Shown here one piece after another: positions 32,040-40,249 of a stretch of DNA of 43,078 nucleotides. Numbering within the stretch: position 1 is the stretch's first letter; every line of letters starts with the position of its first letter. The notes beneath the pieces are model-generated. The model ran no database searches. It was not told the origin of the DNA and worked only from the letters and a program-made list of their open reading frames with translations. The stretch spans positions 1-43,078 of the forward strand of contig JALFVE010000004.1 of assembly GCA_022787085.1 (NCBI GenBank), read 5' to 3'. Position numbers and translations under genes: made by a program. The stretch is from Oscillospiraceae bacterium (lineage in GTDB: Bacteria; Bacillota; Clostridia; Oscillospirales; Ruminococcaceae).

Positions 32040-33461
32040 TCAACCCTTTCCGTTCCAGCAATAGCTGCACAGCTTGTCGGCAGGCAGCCCCACTGCACGG
32101 ACGGTTCCCTCCAGAGACTGAAATTCAAGAGATGTGAGCTTCAGTCTGCGGCAGATTTCAGCTCTGAGCTTTTTGCCCCGCTCCGTTGAGCTATCGCTGT
32201 ACTCCTCGATATATTTGACGCCCTCGGCGCCCTCAAGCTCGTCGATGATTTTGCGTGCAATGAGGTCAAGCTCAGATGTACTTCTCGAGAAGTTAAGATA
32301 CCTGCAGCCGTACATAATGGGAGGACAGGCAGATCTCATATGGACCTCCTTAGCGCCGTTGGCATAAAGGAATTCAACGGTCTCTCTCATCTGTGTACCG
32401 CGTACAATGCTGTCGTCAACAAAGAGCAGCTTTTTGCCTTCAATAAGCTCGTGAACAGGAATGAGCTTCATTTTAGCGACCTGATTTCTTATCGCCTGAT
32501 TCTGAGGCATAAAGCTTCTAGGCCATGTGGGTGTATATTTGATAAAAGGCCTTGCAAAGGGGATTCCGCTTCGGTTGGAATAACCGATAGCGTGAGGGAT
32601 TCCCGAATCGGGAACGCCGCAGACATAGTCAACATCGGGGAGAGCGCCGTTTTTGATATCCGTCTCCGCCATGATCTCGCCGTTTCGGGTGCGCATAGTC
32701 TCAACGGTAACGCCCTCATAAACGGAATTGGGATAGCCGTAATAGGTCCACAGGAAGGTGCATATCTTCATATCGGTATGACCCTCGGCAAGGACTTCGC
32801 AGCCGTCGGCGGTGATCTTAACGATCTCACCGGGGAGCAGCTCCCTGTATGTCTCATAACCCAGCTTCTGGAAAGCAAAGGACTCTAAGGAGCAGCACCA
32901 GCCGTCCTCACGCCTGCCGATAATAATGGGCAGTCTGCCGTTTTTGTCTCTTGCAGCGATAATGCCGTCCTCGGTGAGGATAAGGAGAGAAACGGTGCCG
33001 TTTATCTTCTCCTGCATATATCTGATACCGTCGGGGAAATTATCCTTCTGTGCGATAAGTGAGCCGATAATGGAGCTGGAATTGACCTTGCCGCTGCTCA
33101 TAGCCTCAAGGCTTGCGGAGCAGTCGCTGAGAATTTCGTTTCTAAGCTCCTCGGCATTATTGATGATCCCGATATTGCAGACTGCGTAAAATCCCATTTT
33201 GGAGCGCAGCAGGATGGGCTGGGGGTCGGTATCGCTAATACAGCCGATACAGAGCTTGCCCTCCATTGTGGCAATATCGCCCTCGAATTTGGTACGGAAG
33301 GGGGAGTTTTCAATGCTGTGGATACTGCGCTGAAAGCCTCTCTCGGGGGAGTATGCAGTCATTCCGCCGCGGCGAGTGCCCAGATGGGAATGATAGTCAA
33401 CTCCGAAAAAAACGTCATTTATGCAGTCATTTTTAGATGCTGCACCGAAAAAGCCGCCCAT
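32040..33461 (-). CDS. PurF paralogue with degenerate glutaminase site
   Basis: 473 residues, same length and domain order as PurF. The transferase half is well kept: VCGVPDSGIPHAIGYSNRSGIP and the PRPP motif LLFVDDSIVRGTQMR (345-359), with C234, C386, C465 and C468 matching the Fe-S cysteines. The N-terminus reads MGGFFGAAS where active PurF has ECGVFG, so the nucleophile is a glycine. HVRYSTTG is replaced by CIGCISDTD (71-79), and NGN by NIG (96-98). It therefore should not hydrolyse glutamine. It may use ammonia, pair with PurF or regulate it. It sits between purC and purF, four bases from purC. Confidence 0.9.
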   Translation of the reverse strand: MGGFFGAASKNDCINDVFFGVDYHSHLGTRRGGMTAYSPERGFQRSIHSIENSPFRTKFEGDIATMEGKLCIGCISDTDPQPILLRSKMGFYAVCNIGIINNAEELRNEILSDCSASLEAMSSGKVNSSSIIGSLIAQKDNFPDGIRYMQEKINGTVSLLILTEDGIIAARDKNGRLPIIIGRREDGWCCSLESFAFQKLGYETYRELLPGEIVKITADGCEVLAEGHTDMKICTFLWTYYGYPNSVYEGVTVETMRTRNGEIMAETDIKNGALPDVDYVCGVPDSGIPHAIGYSNRSGIPFARPFIKYTPTWPRSFMPQNQAIRNQVAKMKLIPVHELIEGKKLLFVDDSIVRGTQMRETVEFLYANGAKEVHMRSACPPIMYGCRYLNFSRSTSELDLIARKIIDELEGAEGVKYIEEYSDSSTERGKKLRAEICRRLKLTSLEFQSLEGTVRAVGLPADKLCSYCWNGKG

Positions 33462-33464
33462 GAT

Positions 33465-34181
33465 TTATTCTCCGAAGATACGCTTCATCATTTCCTGATA
33501 AGCTTCCTCAACGCCGCCCATATCTCTGCGGAAGCGGTCCTTATCAAGCTTTTCGTGAGTGGTGCTGTCCCAGAAGCGGCAGGTGTCGGGAGATATTTCG
33601 TCAGCAAGGAGTATCTGACCGTGGAATCTGCCGAACTCGATCTTGAAGTCGATAAGGTCAATGTTATGCTCCTTGAAGAATTTCAGCATAAAGGAATTTA
33701 CAGCAAATGCATACTTTGAAATGGTGTCAATTTCCTCCTGAGTAGCAAGACCCAGACCCAGAGCATAGTAGCTGTTGATGAATGGGTCGCCCAGATCGTC
33801 ATTCTTGTAGGAAAATTCAAGAGTAGGCTGCTTTAAGGGAGTGCCCTCGGCAATTCCGAGCTTCTTTGAGAAGCTTCCGGCCGCAACGTTTCTCACGATA
33901 ACCTCGAGGGGTACGATCTCAACCTTTTTAACGATAGTCTCTCTGTCGCTGATCTCCTCAACGAGATGGGTGGGGATGCCCTCCTTCTCAAGGAGCTTAA
34001 ACATATAGTTAGTCATCTTGTTGTTGACAACGCCCTTGCCTCTGATGGTGCCCTTCTTTTCGCCGTTGAAAGCAGTAGCGTCGTCCTTGTAGTCAACGAT
34101 AACATAGTCGGGGTTATTGGTGGCAAAAACCTTCTTTGCCTTGCCCTCGTAAAGCTGCTCGCCTTTAATAATGTTTTCCAT
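33465..34181 (-). CDS. purC: SAICAR synthetase
   Basis: 238 residues, typical. Joins CAIR and aspartate using ATP to give SAICAR. The N-terminus [35 protein letters not shown] carries the ATP-binding signature, [25 protein letters not shown] is the PurC signature 2, and [12 protein letters not shown] is also diagnostic. AGGAGGA precedes the ATG. It follows purE by 41 bases and is followed directly by the PurF paralogue. Confidence 0.98.
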   Translation of the reverse strand: MENIIKGEQLYEGKAKKVFATNNPDYVIVDYKDDATAFNGEKKGTIRGKGVVNNKMTNYMFKLLEKEGIPTHLVEEISDRETIVKKVEIVPLEVIVRNVAAGSFSKKLGIAEGTPLKQPTLEFSYKNDDLGDPFINSYYALGLGLATQEEIDTISKYAFAVNSFMLKFFKEHNIDLIDFKIEFGRFHGQILLADEISPDTCRFWDSTTHEKLDKDRFRRDMGGVEEAYQEMMKRIFGE

Positions 34182-34222
34182 GATATTATCCTCCTGTAAA
34201 TTTACAAGTTTATATTTTTATA

Positions 34223-34717
34223 TTAAAGCTCATCTACCATTTTTTGGAGCTTTTCATTCTTTGCCACAACGCCGTCGATCATATCCTTTTTCGCCTTTTC
34301 AAGCTTTTCGGAAAGACCGTCATCGGAGAGTGCCAGCATCTGAATAGCAAGAACCGCCGCATTTTTCGCACCATTTACCGCAACGGTGGCAACAGGAATG
34401 CCCGAGGGCATCTGAACGGTGGCAAGAAGAGCGTCAAGACCCTCGAAGGACGACTTGATGGGAATACCGATAACGGGCAGGGTGGTGTGACCTGCGATAA
34501 CGCCCGCCAGATGAGCCGCCATACCTGCGGCGCAGATGATAACACCGAAGCCCTCAGACTTTGCCTTTGACGCAAATTCGGAAGCCAATTCGGGAGTGCG
34601 GTGAGCGGACATAACCTTAGCCTCAACGGGAACGCCGTATTTTTTCAGCTCGGCGATACAGTCCTTCACGATGGGGAAATCGCTGTCAGAACCCATTATT
34701 ACAGCAACTTTTTTCAA
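34223..34717 (-). CDS. purE: N5-carboxyaminoimidazole ribonucleotide mutase
   Basis: 164 residues. It has the PurE signature VIMGSDSDFPIVKDC, the active-site MSAHRTPE and GVIICAAGMAAHLAGVIAGHT. Class I enzymes act on N5-CAIR from PurK, class II on AIR and CO2; no purK is in the window and the class is not settled by eye. The start is TTG with GAAAGGA 10 bases upstream. First structural gene of the pur operon, behind a leader with its own ORF and terminator. Confidence 0.97.
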   Translation of the reverse strand: MKKVAVIMGSDSDFPIVKDCIAELKKYGVPVEAKVMSAHRTPELASEFASKAKSEGFGVIICAAGMAAHLAGVIAGHTTLPVIGIPIKSSFEGLDALLATVQMPSGIPVATVAVNGAKNAAVLAIQMLALSDDGLSEKLEKAKKDMIDGVVAKNEKLQKMVDEL

Positions 34718-34740
34718 CTACATCAATCCTTTCGACCCGA

Positions 34741-34776
34741 AAAACAAATAAAACTGCGGCAGTTTGCACCACAGTT
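34741..34776 (-). terminator. Terminator/attenuator in the purE leader
   Basis: Minus strand AACTGTGG / CCGCAGTT (8 bp with one G-U, 9-base loop) followed by TTATTTGTTTTT, 24 bases before the purE start. Because it precedes the operon it should act as a regulated attenuator. Confidence 0.7.
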
Positions 34777-34791
34777 ATTGTTTTTTTAAAG

Positions 34792-34905
34792 CTATACAGT
34801 TAAAAAAGAGTGCAGAAATCCCGTAGTCCTCAAATCTATGCTTTGAGAACTGCTGCCATTATACCGCTGCATCTCGATGGGGGTCAGAGTAAAAAGGCTT
34901 TGCAT
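34792..34905 (-). CDS. 37-aa leader ORF upstream of purE
   Basis: ORF MQSLFTLTPIEMQRYNG... ending HSFLTV. A strong GGAGG site lies 8 bases before the ATG and it ends 16 bases before the attenuator stem. The mRNA within the ORF can form a TCAAA/TTTGA hairpin (CTCAAA...TTTGAG). It may be a leader peptide whose translation controls the terminator, or a small protein in its own right. No family is recognised. Confidence 0.5.
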   Translation of the reverse strand: MQSLFTLTPIEMQRYNGSSSQSIDLRTTGFLHSFLTV

Positions 34906-34928
34906 TGGAATTTCCTCCACTAATCTTT

Positions 34929-34944
34929 TGCACCCGAAGGCGCA
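34929..34944 (-). promoter_or_regulatory. UUCG-capped hairpin at the 5' end of the purE leader
   Basis: Minus strand TGCGCC-TTCG-GGTGCA, close to the predicted transcript start, a likely stabilising 5' hairpin. Confidence 0.55.
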
Positions 34945-34957
34945 TTGATACATATAT

Positions 34958-34986
34958 ATTGTAACTGATTTGAAAGAAAATTGCAA
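34958..34986 (-). promoter_or_regulatory. Promoter of the purine operon
   Basis: Minus strand TTGCAA, 17 bases, TACAAT. Transcription would begin near 34950, giving a leader of about 230 bases. No clear B. subtilis-type PurR box was recognised. Confidence 0.75.
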
Positions 34987-35114
34987 GCGTTTGAGCAAAA
35001 TAATTTGGGAAAATAAAAAATTTACAAAATCGCTGTAAGAAAAAGGTGTCAAATTTCCATTCATTGCGTGATTTTACGGCAATTGGTGCAAAATAAAAAA
35101 ATATAAATTACCTC

Positions 35115-35142
35115 TTGCATTTTTCTGATTTTATGATACAAT
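35115..35142 (+). promoter_or_regulatory. Promoter of the ferredoxin gene
   Basis: TTGCAT, 16 bases, TACAAT. Confidence 0.7.
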
Positions 35143-35193
35143 AGTAATATAGAGTATGGGAATTGCCCGTACAAATATAAGGAGGTTACATAT

Positions 35194-35364
35194 ATGGCTT
35201 ATACTATTTCTGAAGAATGCATCAGCTGCGGCGCTTGCGCAGGCGAATGTCCTGTATCCGCAATTTCCGAGGGCGACGGCAAGTATGTTATCGACGCTGC
35301 AACCTGCATTGACTGCGGTTCCTGCGCAGATGTATGCCCTGTAGGCGCACCCAAGGCTGAGTAA
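35194..35364 (+). CDS. 2[4Fe-4S] ferredoxin, clostridial type
   Basis: 56 residues, exactly the size of clostridial ferredoxins. Two CxxCxxCxxxCP motifs (CISCGACAGECP and CIDCGSCADVCP) bind two [4Fe-4S] clusters in a low-potential electron carrier for pyruvate:ferredoxin oxidoreductase, hydrogenases and similar enzymes. AAGGAGG lies 9 bases before the ATG. It stands alone with its own promoter and terminator, divergent from the pur operon. Confidence 0.97.
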   Translation: MAYTISEECISCGACAGECPVSAISEGDGKYVIDAATCIDCGSCADVCPVGAPKAE

Positions 35365-35386
35365 TTTTCAAATTTGCAGCAATTTA

Positions 35387-35421
35387 AGAGCTTCCGAGCA
35401 GCATCGGAGGCTCTTTTTTTT
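35387..35421 (+). terminator. Terminator after ferredoxin
   Basis: AGAGCTTCCGA / TCGGAGGCTCT hairpin followed by TTTTTTT. Confidence 0.92.
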
Positions 35422-35439
35422 ATTACAAGAAGAAATGCA

Positions 35440-35473
35440 AACAAAAAAGCCTCTCCCCGAAGGGAAAGGCTTT
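35440..35473 (-). terminator. Terminator after tuf
   Basis: Minus strand AAAGCCTTTCCC / GGGAGAGGCTTT with a TTCG loop, one G-U pair, followed by TTTGTTTGC. It closes the str operon. Confidence 0.92.
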
Positions 35474-35495
35474 AATTGTGTGTTATATCGTAAGA

Positions 35496-36695
35496 TTATT
35501 CGTTAACCTTAGTAACAACGCCTGATCCTACTGTACGGCCGCCCTCACGAATAGCGAAGCGGAGACCTTCCTCAATAGCGATAGGAGTGATAAGCTCAAC
35601 AGAGATCTCAACGTTATCGCCGGGCATGCACATCTCCTTGTCAGCAGGGAGCTGGATAACGCCGGTAACGTCAGTAGTTCTGAAATAGAACTGAGGTCTG
35701 TAGTTGTTGAAGAAAGGAGTATGACGACCGCCCTCTTCCTTCTTCAGAACGTAAACCTGACCGCTGAACTTGGTGTGGGGGTGAATGGAACCGGGCTTGC
35801 AAAGAACCTGACCTCTTTCAATCTCAGTTCTCTGGATACCACGGAGAAGAGCACCGATGTTGTCGCCAGCCTCAGCGTAGTCGAGGATCTTTCTGAACAT
35901 CTCGATACCGGTAACAACTGTGGATCTTGTTTCCTTGATACCAACGATCTCAACAGTATCGTTAGTCTTGAGCTGACCTCTTTCAACTCTACCTGTAGCA
36001 ACAGTACCACGGCCTGTGATGGTGAAAACGTCCTCAACAGGCATAAGGAAGGGCTGGTCAGCCTTTCTGTCGGGAGTAGGAATGTAGGTGTCAACAGCGT
36101 CCATGAGCTTCTTGATGCACTCATACTCGGGAGCGTTAGGATCAGTGGAAGAAGAATCGAGAGCCTTGAAAGCAGAACCGATGATGATAGGAGTATCATC
36201 GCCGGGGAACTCATACTTGTCGAGAGTCTCACGGATATCCATCTCAACGAGCTCGAGAAGCTCGGGATCGTCAACCTGGTCAGCCTTGTTCATGAAAACA
36301 ACGATGTAGGGAACGCCAACCTGACGAGCAAGGAGAAGGTGCTCCTTAGTCTGAGCCATAGGACCATCAGTAGAAGCAACAACGAGGATAGCGCCGTCCA
36401 TCTGAGCAGCACCGGTGATCATGTTCTTAACGTAGTCAGCATGGCCCGGGCAGTCAACGTGAGCGTAGTGACGAGTGTCAGTCTCATACTCAACGTGAGC
36501 GGTGTTGATAGTGATACCTCTCTCTCTCTCCTCGGGAGCCTTGTCGATATCAGCATAGCCTTCGAACTGAGCCTGACCCTTGAGGGAAAGATACTTTGTA
36601 ATAGCAGCGGTAAGAGTGGTCTTACCATGGTCAACGTGACCGATTGTACCAATGTTTACATGGGGTTTTGTTCTTTCGAAATGTGCCTTTGCCAT
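35496..36695 (-). CDS. tuf: Elongation factor Tu
   Basis: 399 residues. GTPase that delivers aminoacyl-tRNA to the ribosome. G1 GHVDHGKT (19-26), G2 with [10 protein letters not shown]3 DCPGHADY and G4 NKADQVDD are all present, followed by domains 2 and 3 ending [16 protein letters not shown] precedes the ATG. Last gene of the str operon, with an additional internal promoter after fusA. Only one tuf copy is in the window. Confidence 0.99.
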   Translation of the reverse strand: MAKAHFERTKPHVNIGTIGHVDHGKTTLTAAITKYLSLKGQAQFEGYADIDKAPEERERGITINTAHVEYETDTRHYAHVDCPGHADYVKNMITGAAQMDGAILVVASTDGPMAQTKEHLLLARQVGVPYIVVFMNKADQVDDPELLELVEMDIRETLDKYEFPGDDTPIIIGSAFKALDSSSTDPNAPEYECIKKLMDAVDTYIPTPDRKADQPFLMPVEDVFTITGRGTVATGRVERGQLKTNDTVEIVGIKETRSTVVTGIEMFRKILDYAEAGDNIGALLRGIQRTEIERGQVLCKPGSIHPHTKFSGQVYVLKKEEGGRHTPFFNNYRPQFYFRTTDVTGVIQLPADKEMCMPGDNVEISVELITPIAIEEGLRFAIREGGRTVGSGVVTKVNE

Positions 36696-36743
36696 TGGAT
36701 AGTTTCCTCCTTTTAATTTAGGTTGAAAAATGCTTATGCTATC

Positions 36744-36772
36744 ATTTTAACAGATTTGAAAATGAATTGCAA
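36744..36772 (-). promoter_or_regulatory. Internal promoter before tuf
   Basis: Minus strand TTGCAA, 17 bases, TAAAAT in the 122-base fusA-tuf gap, suggesting extra tuf transcription. Confidence 0.65.
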
Positions 36773-36817
36773 GCCTTTTTTGTAAATTTTCGTAAAAAAT
36801 TACAATTTTGAAATAAA

Positions 36818-38899
36818 TCAGTTTGCCTTATTTCTTGCAGACATGATCTTTTCAGCAACAGATCTGGGCACCTCGGTGTAGCTGTCGGGCTCCATAGAAT
36901 ACTGACCGCGTCCCTGAGTCTTGGAACGGAGGTCGTTGGAGTAGCCGAACATTTCGGAAAGGGGAACAAGAGCGTCAACCTGAGCGGTGCCGTTGTTTGT
37001 TTCCTGACCGAGGATCTGACCGCGGCGGGAGTTGAGGTCGCCGATAACGGTTCCCATGAAGTCATCGGGAACGATAGCGGAAACCTTCATGATAGGCTCG
37101 AGGATGCAGGGATCTGCCTTCTTCATGGCCTCCTTGAATGCCATAGAACCGGCGATGGAGAATGCCATTTCGGAGGAGTCGACTTCGTGGTAGGAGCCGT
37201 CGTAAAGAGTAACCTTCACGTCAACGACCTGATAACCAGCGAGAACGCCTGCCTTCATAGCGCCCTGAATACCCTTGTCAACAGCGGGAATGTATTCCTT
37301 GGGAATAGCACCGCCGACAACGGCATTGATAAACTCGTAACCCTTGCCGGATTCATTGGGTTCAACCTTGATCTTAACGTGACCGTACTGACCCTTACCA
37401 CCCGACTGACGAGCGTACTTGTGATCAACATCAGCAAGCTTCTTGATAGTTTCCTTATAAGCAACCTGGGGAGCGCCGACATTAGCCTCGACCTTGAACT
37501 CTCTGAGGAGACGGTCAACGATGATGTCGAGGTGAAGCTCACCCATACCTGCGATAATGGTCTGACCTGTTTCCTCGTCAGTCCATGTTCTGAAGGTGGG
37601 GTCTTCTTCTGCAAGCTTTGCAAGACCGATACCCATCTTCTCCTGACCGGCCTTAGTCTTAGGCTCGATAGCGAGCTGGATAACAGGCTCGGGGAATTCC
37701 ATGGATTCGAGAATAATGGGGTGCTTGGGATCACAGAGAGTATCGCCTGTGGTGGTGTTCTTGAGACCTACACAAGCAGCGATATCGCCCGAATAAACGG
37801 TATCGATATCCTTTCTGTGATTGGAGTGCATCTGAAGAATACGGCCCATTCTTTCGGAGCCGTCCTTAGTAGCATTGAGAACGGTAGCACCTGCGTCAAC
37901 AGTACCTGAGTAAACTCTGAAATAGCAGAGCTTACCAACGAAGGGGTCTGTTGCGATCTTGAATGCGAGAGCCGAGAAGGGCTCAGAATCGGAAGCAGGT
38001 CTGTCCTCTTCCGCGCCTGTATCGGGGTTAACACCCTTGATAGCGGGAATATCGAGAGGAGAGGGCATATAGTCAACAACAGCGTCGAGAAGCTTCTGAA
38101 CGCCCTTGTTTCTGTAGGAGGTGCCGCAGGTTACGGGAACGATCTTATTTTCGATGCAGCCCTTGCGGATGCACTTCTTGATCTCCTCAACAGTGAGCTC
38201 CCCGCCCTCAAGGTATTTTTCCATGATCTCGTCGTCCATTTCGGCAGCGGCTTCAACCATCTCGTCATGATACTTCTGAGCCATTTCCATCATATCTTCG
38301 GGAATGGGCTCGTCTCTCATATCCTTGCCGAGATCATCGTAATAAACCTCTGCCTTCATCTCAACGAGGTCGATAAGTCCCTTAAAGTCATCCTCGGAAC
38401 CGATAGGAAGCTGAATGGGAACAGCATTACATTTAAGACGGTCCTTCATCATTTCAACAACTCTATAGAAGTTAGCGCCCATGATGTCCATCTTATTAAC
38501 GTATGCTATTCTGGGGACCTGATATTTATCCGCCTGACGCCAAACGGTCTCAGACTGGGGATCAACGCCGCCCTTCGCACAGAAAACTGTTACAGAACCG
38601 TCAAGAACTCGAAGCGAACGCTCAACCTCAACTGTAAAGTCAACGTGGCCCGGGGTGTCGATAATATTGATTCTGTGGTCTCCCCAGTGCGCTGTGGTAG
38701 CAGCGGAGGTGATGGTGATACCTCTCTCCTTCTCCTGCTCCATCCAGTCCATCGTAGAAGCACCCTCATGAGTCTCACCTATCTTGTAGTTGACACCCGT
38801 ATAGAAGAGGATACGCTCGGTGGTGGTGGTTTTACCGGCGTCGATGTGAGCCATGATACCAATATTTCTTGTTTTTTCAAGTGAACAATCTCTTGGCAT
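36818..38899 (-). CDS. fusA: Elongation factor G
   Basis: 693 residues, normal for EF-G, the translocase. G1 [11 protein letters not shown]2 [10 protein letters not shown]3 DTPGHVDF and G4 NKMD are seen, then domains II-V, including the domain [16 protein letters not shown] segment that mimics the tRNA anticodon arm. GGAGGA precedes the ATG. It lies 59 bases after rpsG in the str operon. Confidence 0.99.
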   Translation of the reverse strand: MPRDCSLEKTRNIGIMAHIDAGKTTTTERILFYTGVNYKIGETHEGASTMDWMEQEKERGITITSAATTAHWGDHRINIIDTPGHVDFTVEVERSLRVLDGSVTVFCAKGGVDPQSETVWRQADKYQVPRIAYVNKMDIMGANFYRVVEMMKDRLKCNAVPIQLPIGSEDDFKGLIDLVEMKAEVYYDDLGKDMRDEPIPEDMMEMAQKYHDEMVEAAAEMDDEIMEKYLEGGELTVEEIKKCIRKGCIENKIVPVTCGTSYRNKGVQKLLDAVVDYMPSPLDIPAIKGVNPDTGAEEDRPASDSEPFSALAFKIATDPFVGKLCYFRVYSGTVDAGATVLNATKDGSERMGRILQMHSNHRKDIDTVYSGDIAACVGLKNTTTGDTLCDPKHPIILESMEFPEPVIQLAIEPKTKAGQEKMGIGLAKLAEEDPTFRTWTDEETGQTIIAGMGELHLDIIVDRLLREFKVEANVGAPQVAYKETIKKLADVDHKYARQSGGKGQYGHVKIKVEPNESGKGYEFINAVVGGAIPKEYIPAVDKGIQGAMKAGVLAGYQVVDVKVTLYDGSYHEVDSSEMAFSIAGSMAFKEAMKKADPCILEPIMKVSAIVPDDFMGTVIGDLNSRRGQILGQETNNGTAQVDALVPLSEMFGYSNDLRSKTQGRGQYSMEPDSYTEVPRSVAEKIMSARNKAN

Positions 38900-38958
38900 A
38901 GCTTTTCCTCCAAAATATAGCTGCGTTTATAACGTACTGCTTCGGCTTAAAGGCTCTG

Positions 38959-39429
38959 TTACCATCTGTAGTGAGCAAATGCCTTGTTAGCCTCAGCCAT
39001 CTTGTGAGTATCCTCACGCTTCTTGCAAGCTCCGCCGGTGCCGTTCATAGCGTCCATTATCTCGGCAGCGAGTCTTTCCTTCATAGTCTTCTCGCTTCTT
39101 GCTCTAGCGTAAGTAGTAAGCCATCTGAGACCAAGAGTCTGCTTTCTCTCGGGTCTAACCTCCATAGGAACCTGGTAGGTAGCACCGCCCACACGGCGAG
39201 CCTTAACCTCCAGGAGAGGCATGATGTTTTCCATAGCCTCGTTGAACGCTTCAAGAGCGTCCTTTCCGGTCTTTTCAGCAACAATCTCAAAAGCACCGTA
39301 AACGATCTTCTGAGCAACGCCCTTCTTACCGTCGAGCATGATATTGTTGACAAGACGGGTAACGATCTCGGAATTGTAAACAGGGTCACAAAGGACCTCA
39401 CGCTTAGCTATTTTACCTCTTCTTGGCAC
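38959..39429 (-). CDS. rpsG: Ribosomal protein S7
   Basis: 156 residues from a GTG at 39429, preceded by AAGGAGGG 7 bases upstream; this gives the normal [16 protein letters not shown]-terminus. The longer open frame is an artefact. S7 nucleates the 30S head and contacts the E-site tRNA. KVGG-type [26 protein letters not shown] is the diagnostic stretch and the end is NKAFAHYRW. Confidence 0.98.
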   Translation of the reverse strand: MPRRGKIAKREVLCDPVYNSEIVTRLVNNIMLDGKKGVAQKIVYGAFEIVAEKTGKDALEAFNEAMENIMPLLEVKARRVGGATYQVPMEVRPERKQTLGLRWLTTYARARSEKTMKERLAAEIMDAMNGTGGACKKREDTHKMAEANKAFAHYRW

Positions 39430-39595
39430 AATACTTCCCTCCTTCATAGTAATGATATCATAGGTACTCGTTTCTTCCACGACACGTCGTCCAATGCAGA
39501 GGTTCATCTATATAAAAAATGAAAACTCCACAATAAAAAATCAATCGCTGTGTGGCTTCATCTGAGTCTACAAAATAAAATTTACAGTGAGCTTA

Positions 39596-40018
39596 TTACT
39601 TAGCTCCTGCCTTAGGCTTCTTAGCTCCGTACTTGGAACGAGCCTGATTTCTCTTAGCAACACCCTGAGCGTCGAGAGTACCTCTGATAATGTGATAACG
39701 CACACCGGGGAGGTCCTTAACTCTTCCGCCTCTGATAAGAACAACAGAGTGCTCCTGAAGATTGTGTCCGATACCGGGAATGTAAGCTGTAACTTCGTTG
39801 CCGTTAGTGAGCTTAACTCTGGCGATCTTTCTCATAGCGGAGTTAGGCTTTTTGGGGGTAGCGGTTCTTACAGCGGTGCAAACGCCTCTCTTCTGAGGTG
39901 AGCTGAGGTCGATAGCGATCTTCTTCTTAGCATTGTAGCCCTTCTGAAGAGCAGGTGCTGTGGACTTCTTCTCAATAACGTCTCTTCCCTTGCGAACTAA
40001 CTGATTAAAGGTAGGCAT
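39596..40018 (-). CDS. rpsL: Ribosomal protein S12
   Basis: 140 residues from the ATG at 40018, with AAAGGAGAT upstream. S12 is a decoding-centre protein. [11 protein letters not shown] opens it; the streptomycin-resistance loops appear as [11 protein letters not shown] and [26 protein letters not shown], with the usual lysine in PKKPN, so no resistance change is evident. First gene of the str operon downstream of its own strong promoter. Confidence 0.99.
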   Translation of the reverse strand: MPTFNQLVRKGRDVIEKKSTAPALQKGYNAKKKIAIDLSSPQKRGVCTAVRTATPKKPNSAMRKIARVKLTNGNEVTAYIPGIGHNLQEHSVVLIRGGRVKDLPGVRYHIIRGTLDAQGVAKRNQARSKYGAKKPKAGAK

Positions 40019-40088
40019 TGATACATCTCCTTTCATAGATTTGGGTGAAACGGCAGCATCATATAGATATACCATCACACATTTAATT

Positions 40089-40117
40089 ATTATACACGCA
40101 TTTTCCCCGATTGTCAA
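40089..40117 (-). promoter_or_regulatory. Promoter of the str operon
   Basis: Minus strand TTGACA, 17 bases, TATAAT: a consensus promoter. The leader to rpsL is about 60 bases and shows no S12/S7 binding structure that I can recognise. Confidence 0.92.
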
Positions 40118-40204
40118 GCATTTTATACAAATATTCGGGAATAAATTTGTTTTTGTCGCTTTATACAACTTTCCCCGGGATAATTTCCGCCGTGATAGGT
40201 GCAT

Positions 40205-40240
40205 TTTAACAAAACAAGACAGCCCCGAGGGACTGTCTTG
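40205..40240 (-). terminator. Terminator after rpoC
   Basis: Minus strand CAAGACAG-TCCC / GGGG-CTGTCTTG followed by TTTTGTTAAAATGC, separating rpoBC transcription from the str promoter. Confidence 0.88.
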
Positions 40241-40249
40241 CAGATAGGT

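Noticed and set aside
34800-34905. Purine riboswitch in the purE leader
   Set aside because: Only a GACTACGG-like end is present; the J2/3 TTTCTAC segment and the L2/L3 kissing loops are missing.
35721-36716. 331-aa open frame opposite tuf
   Set aside because: Low-complexity Ser/Leu/Val product antisense to EF-Tu; a shadow.
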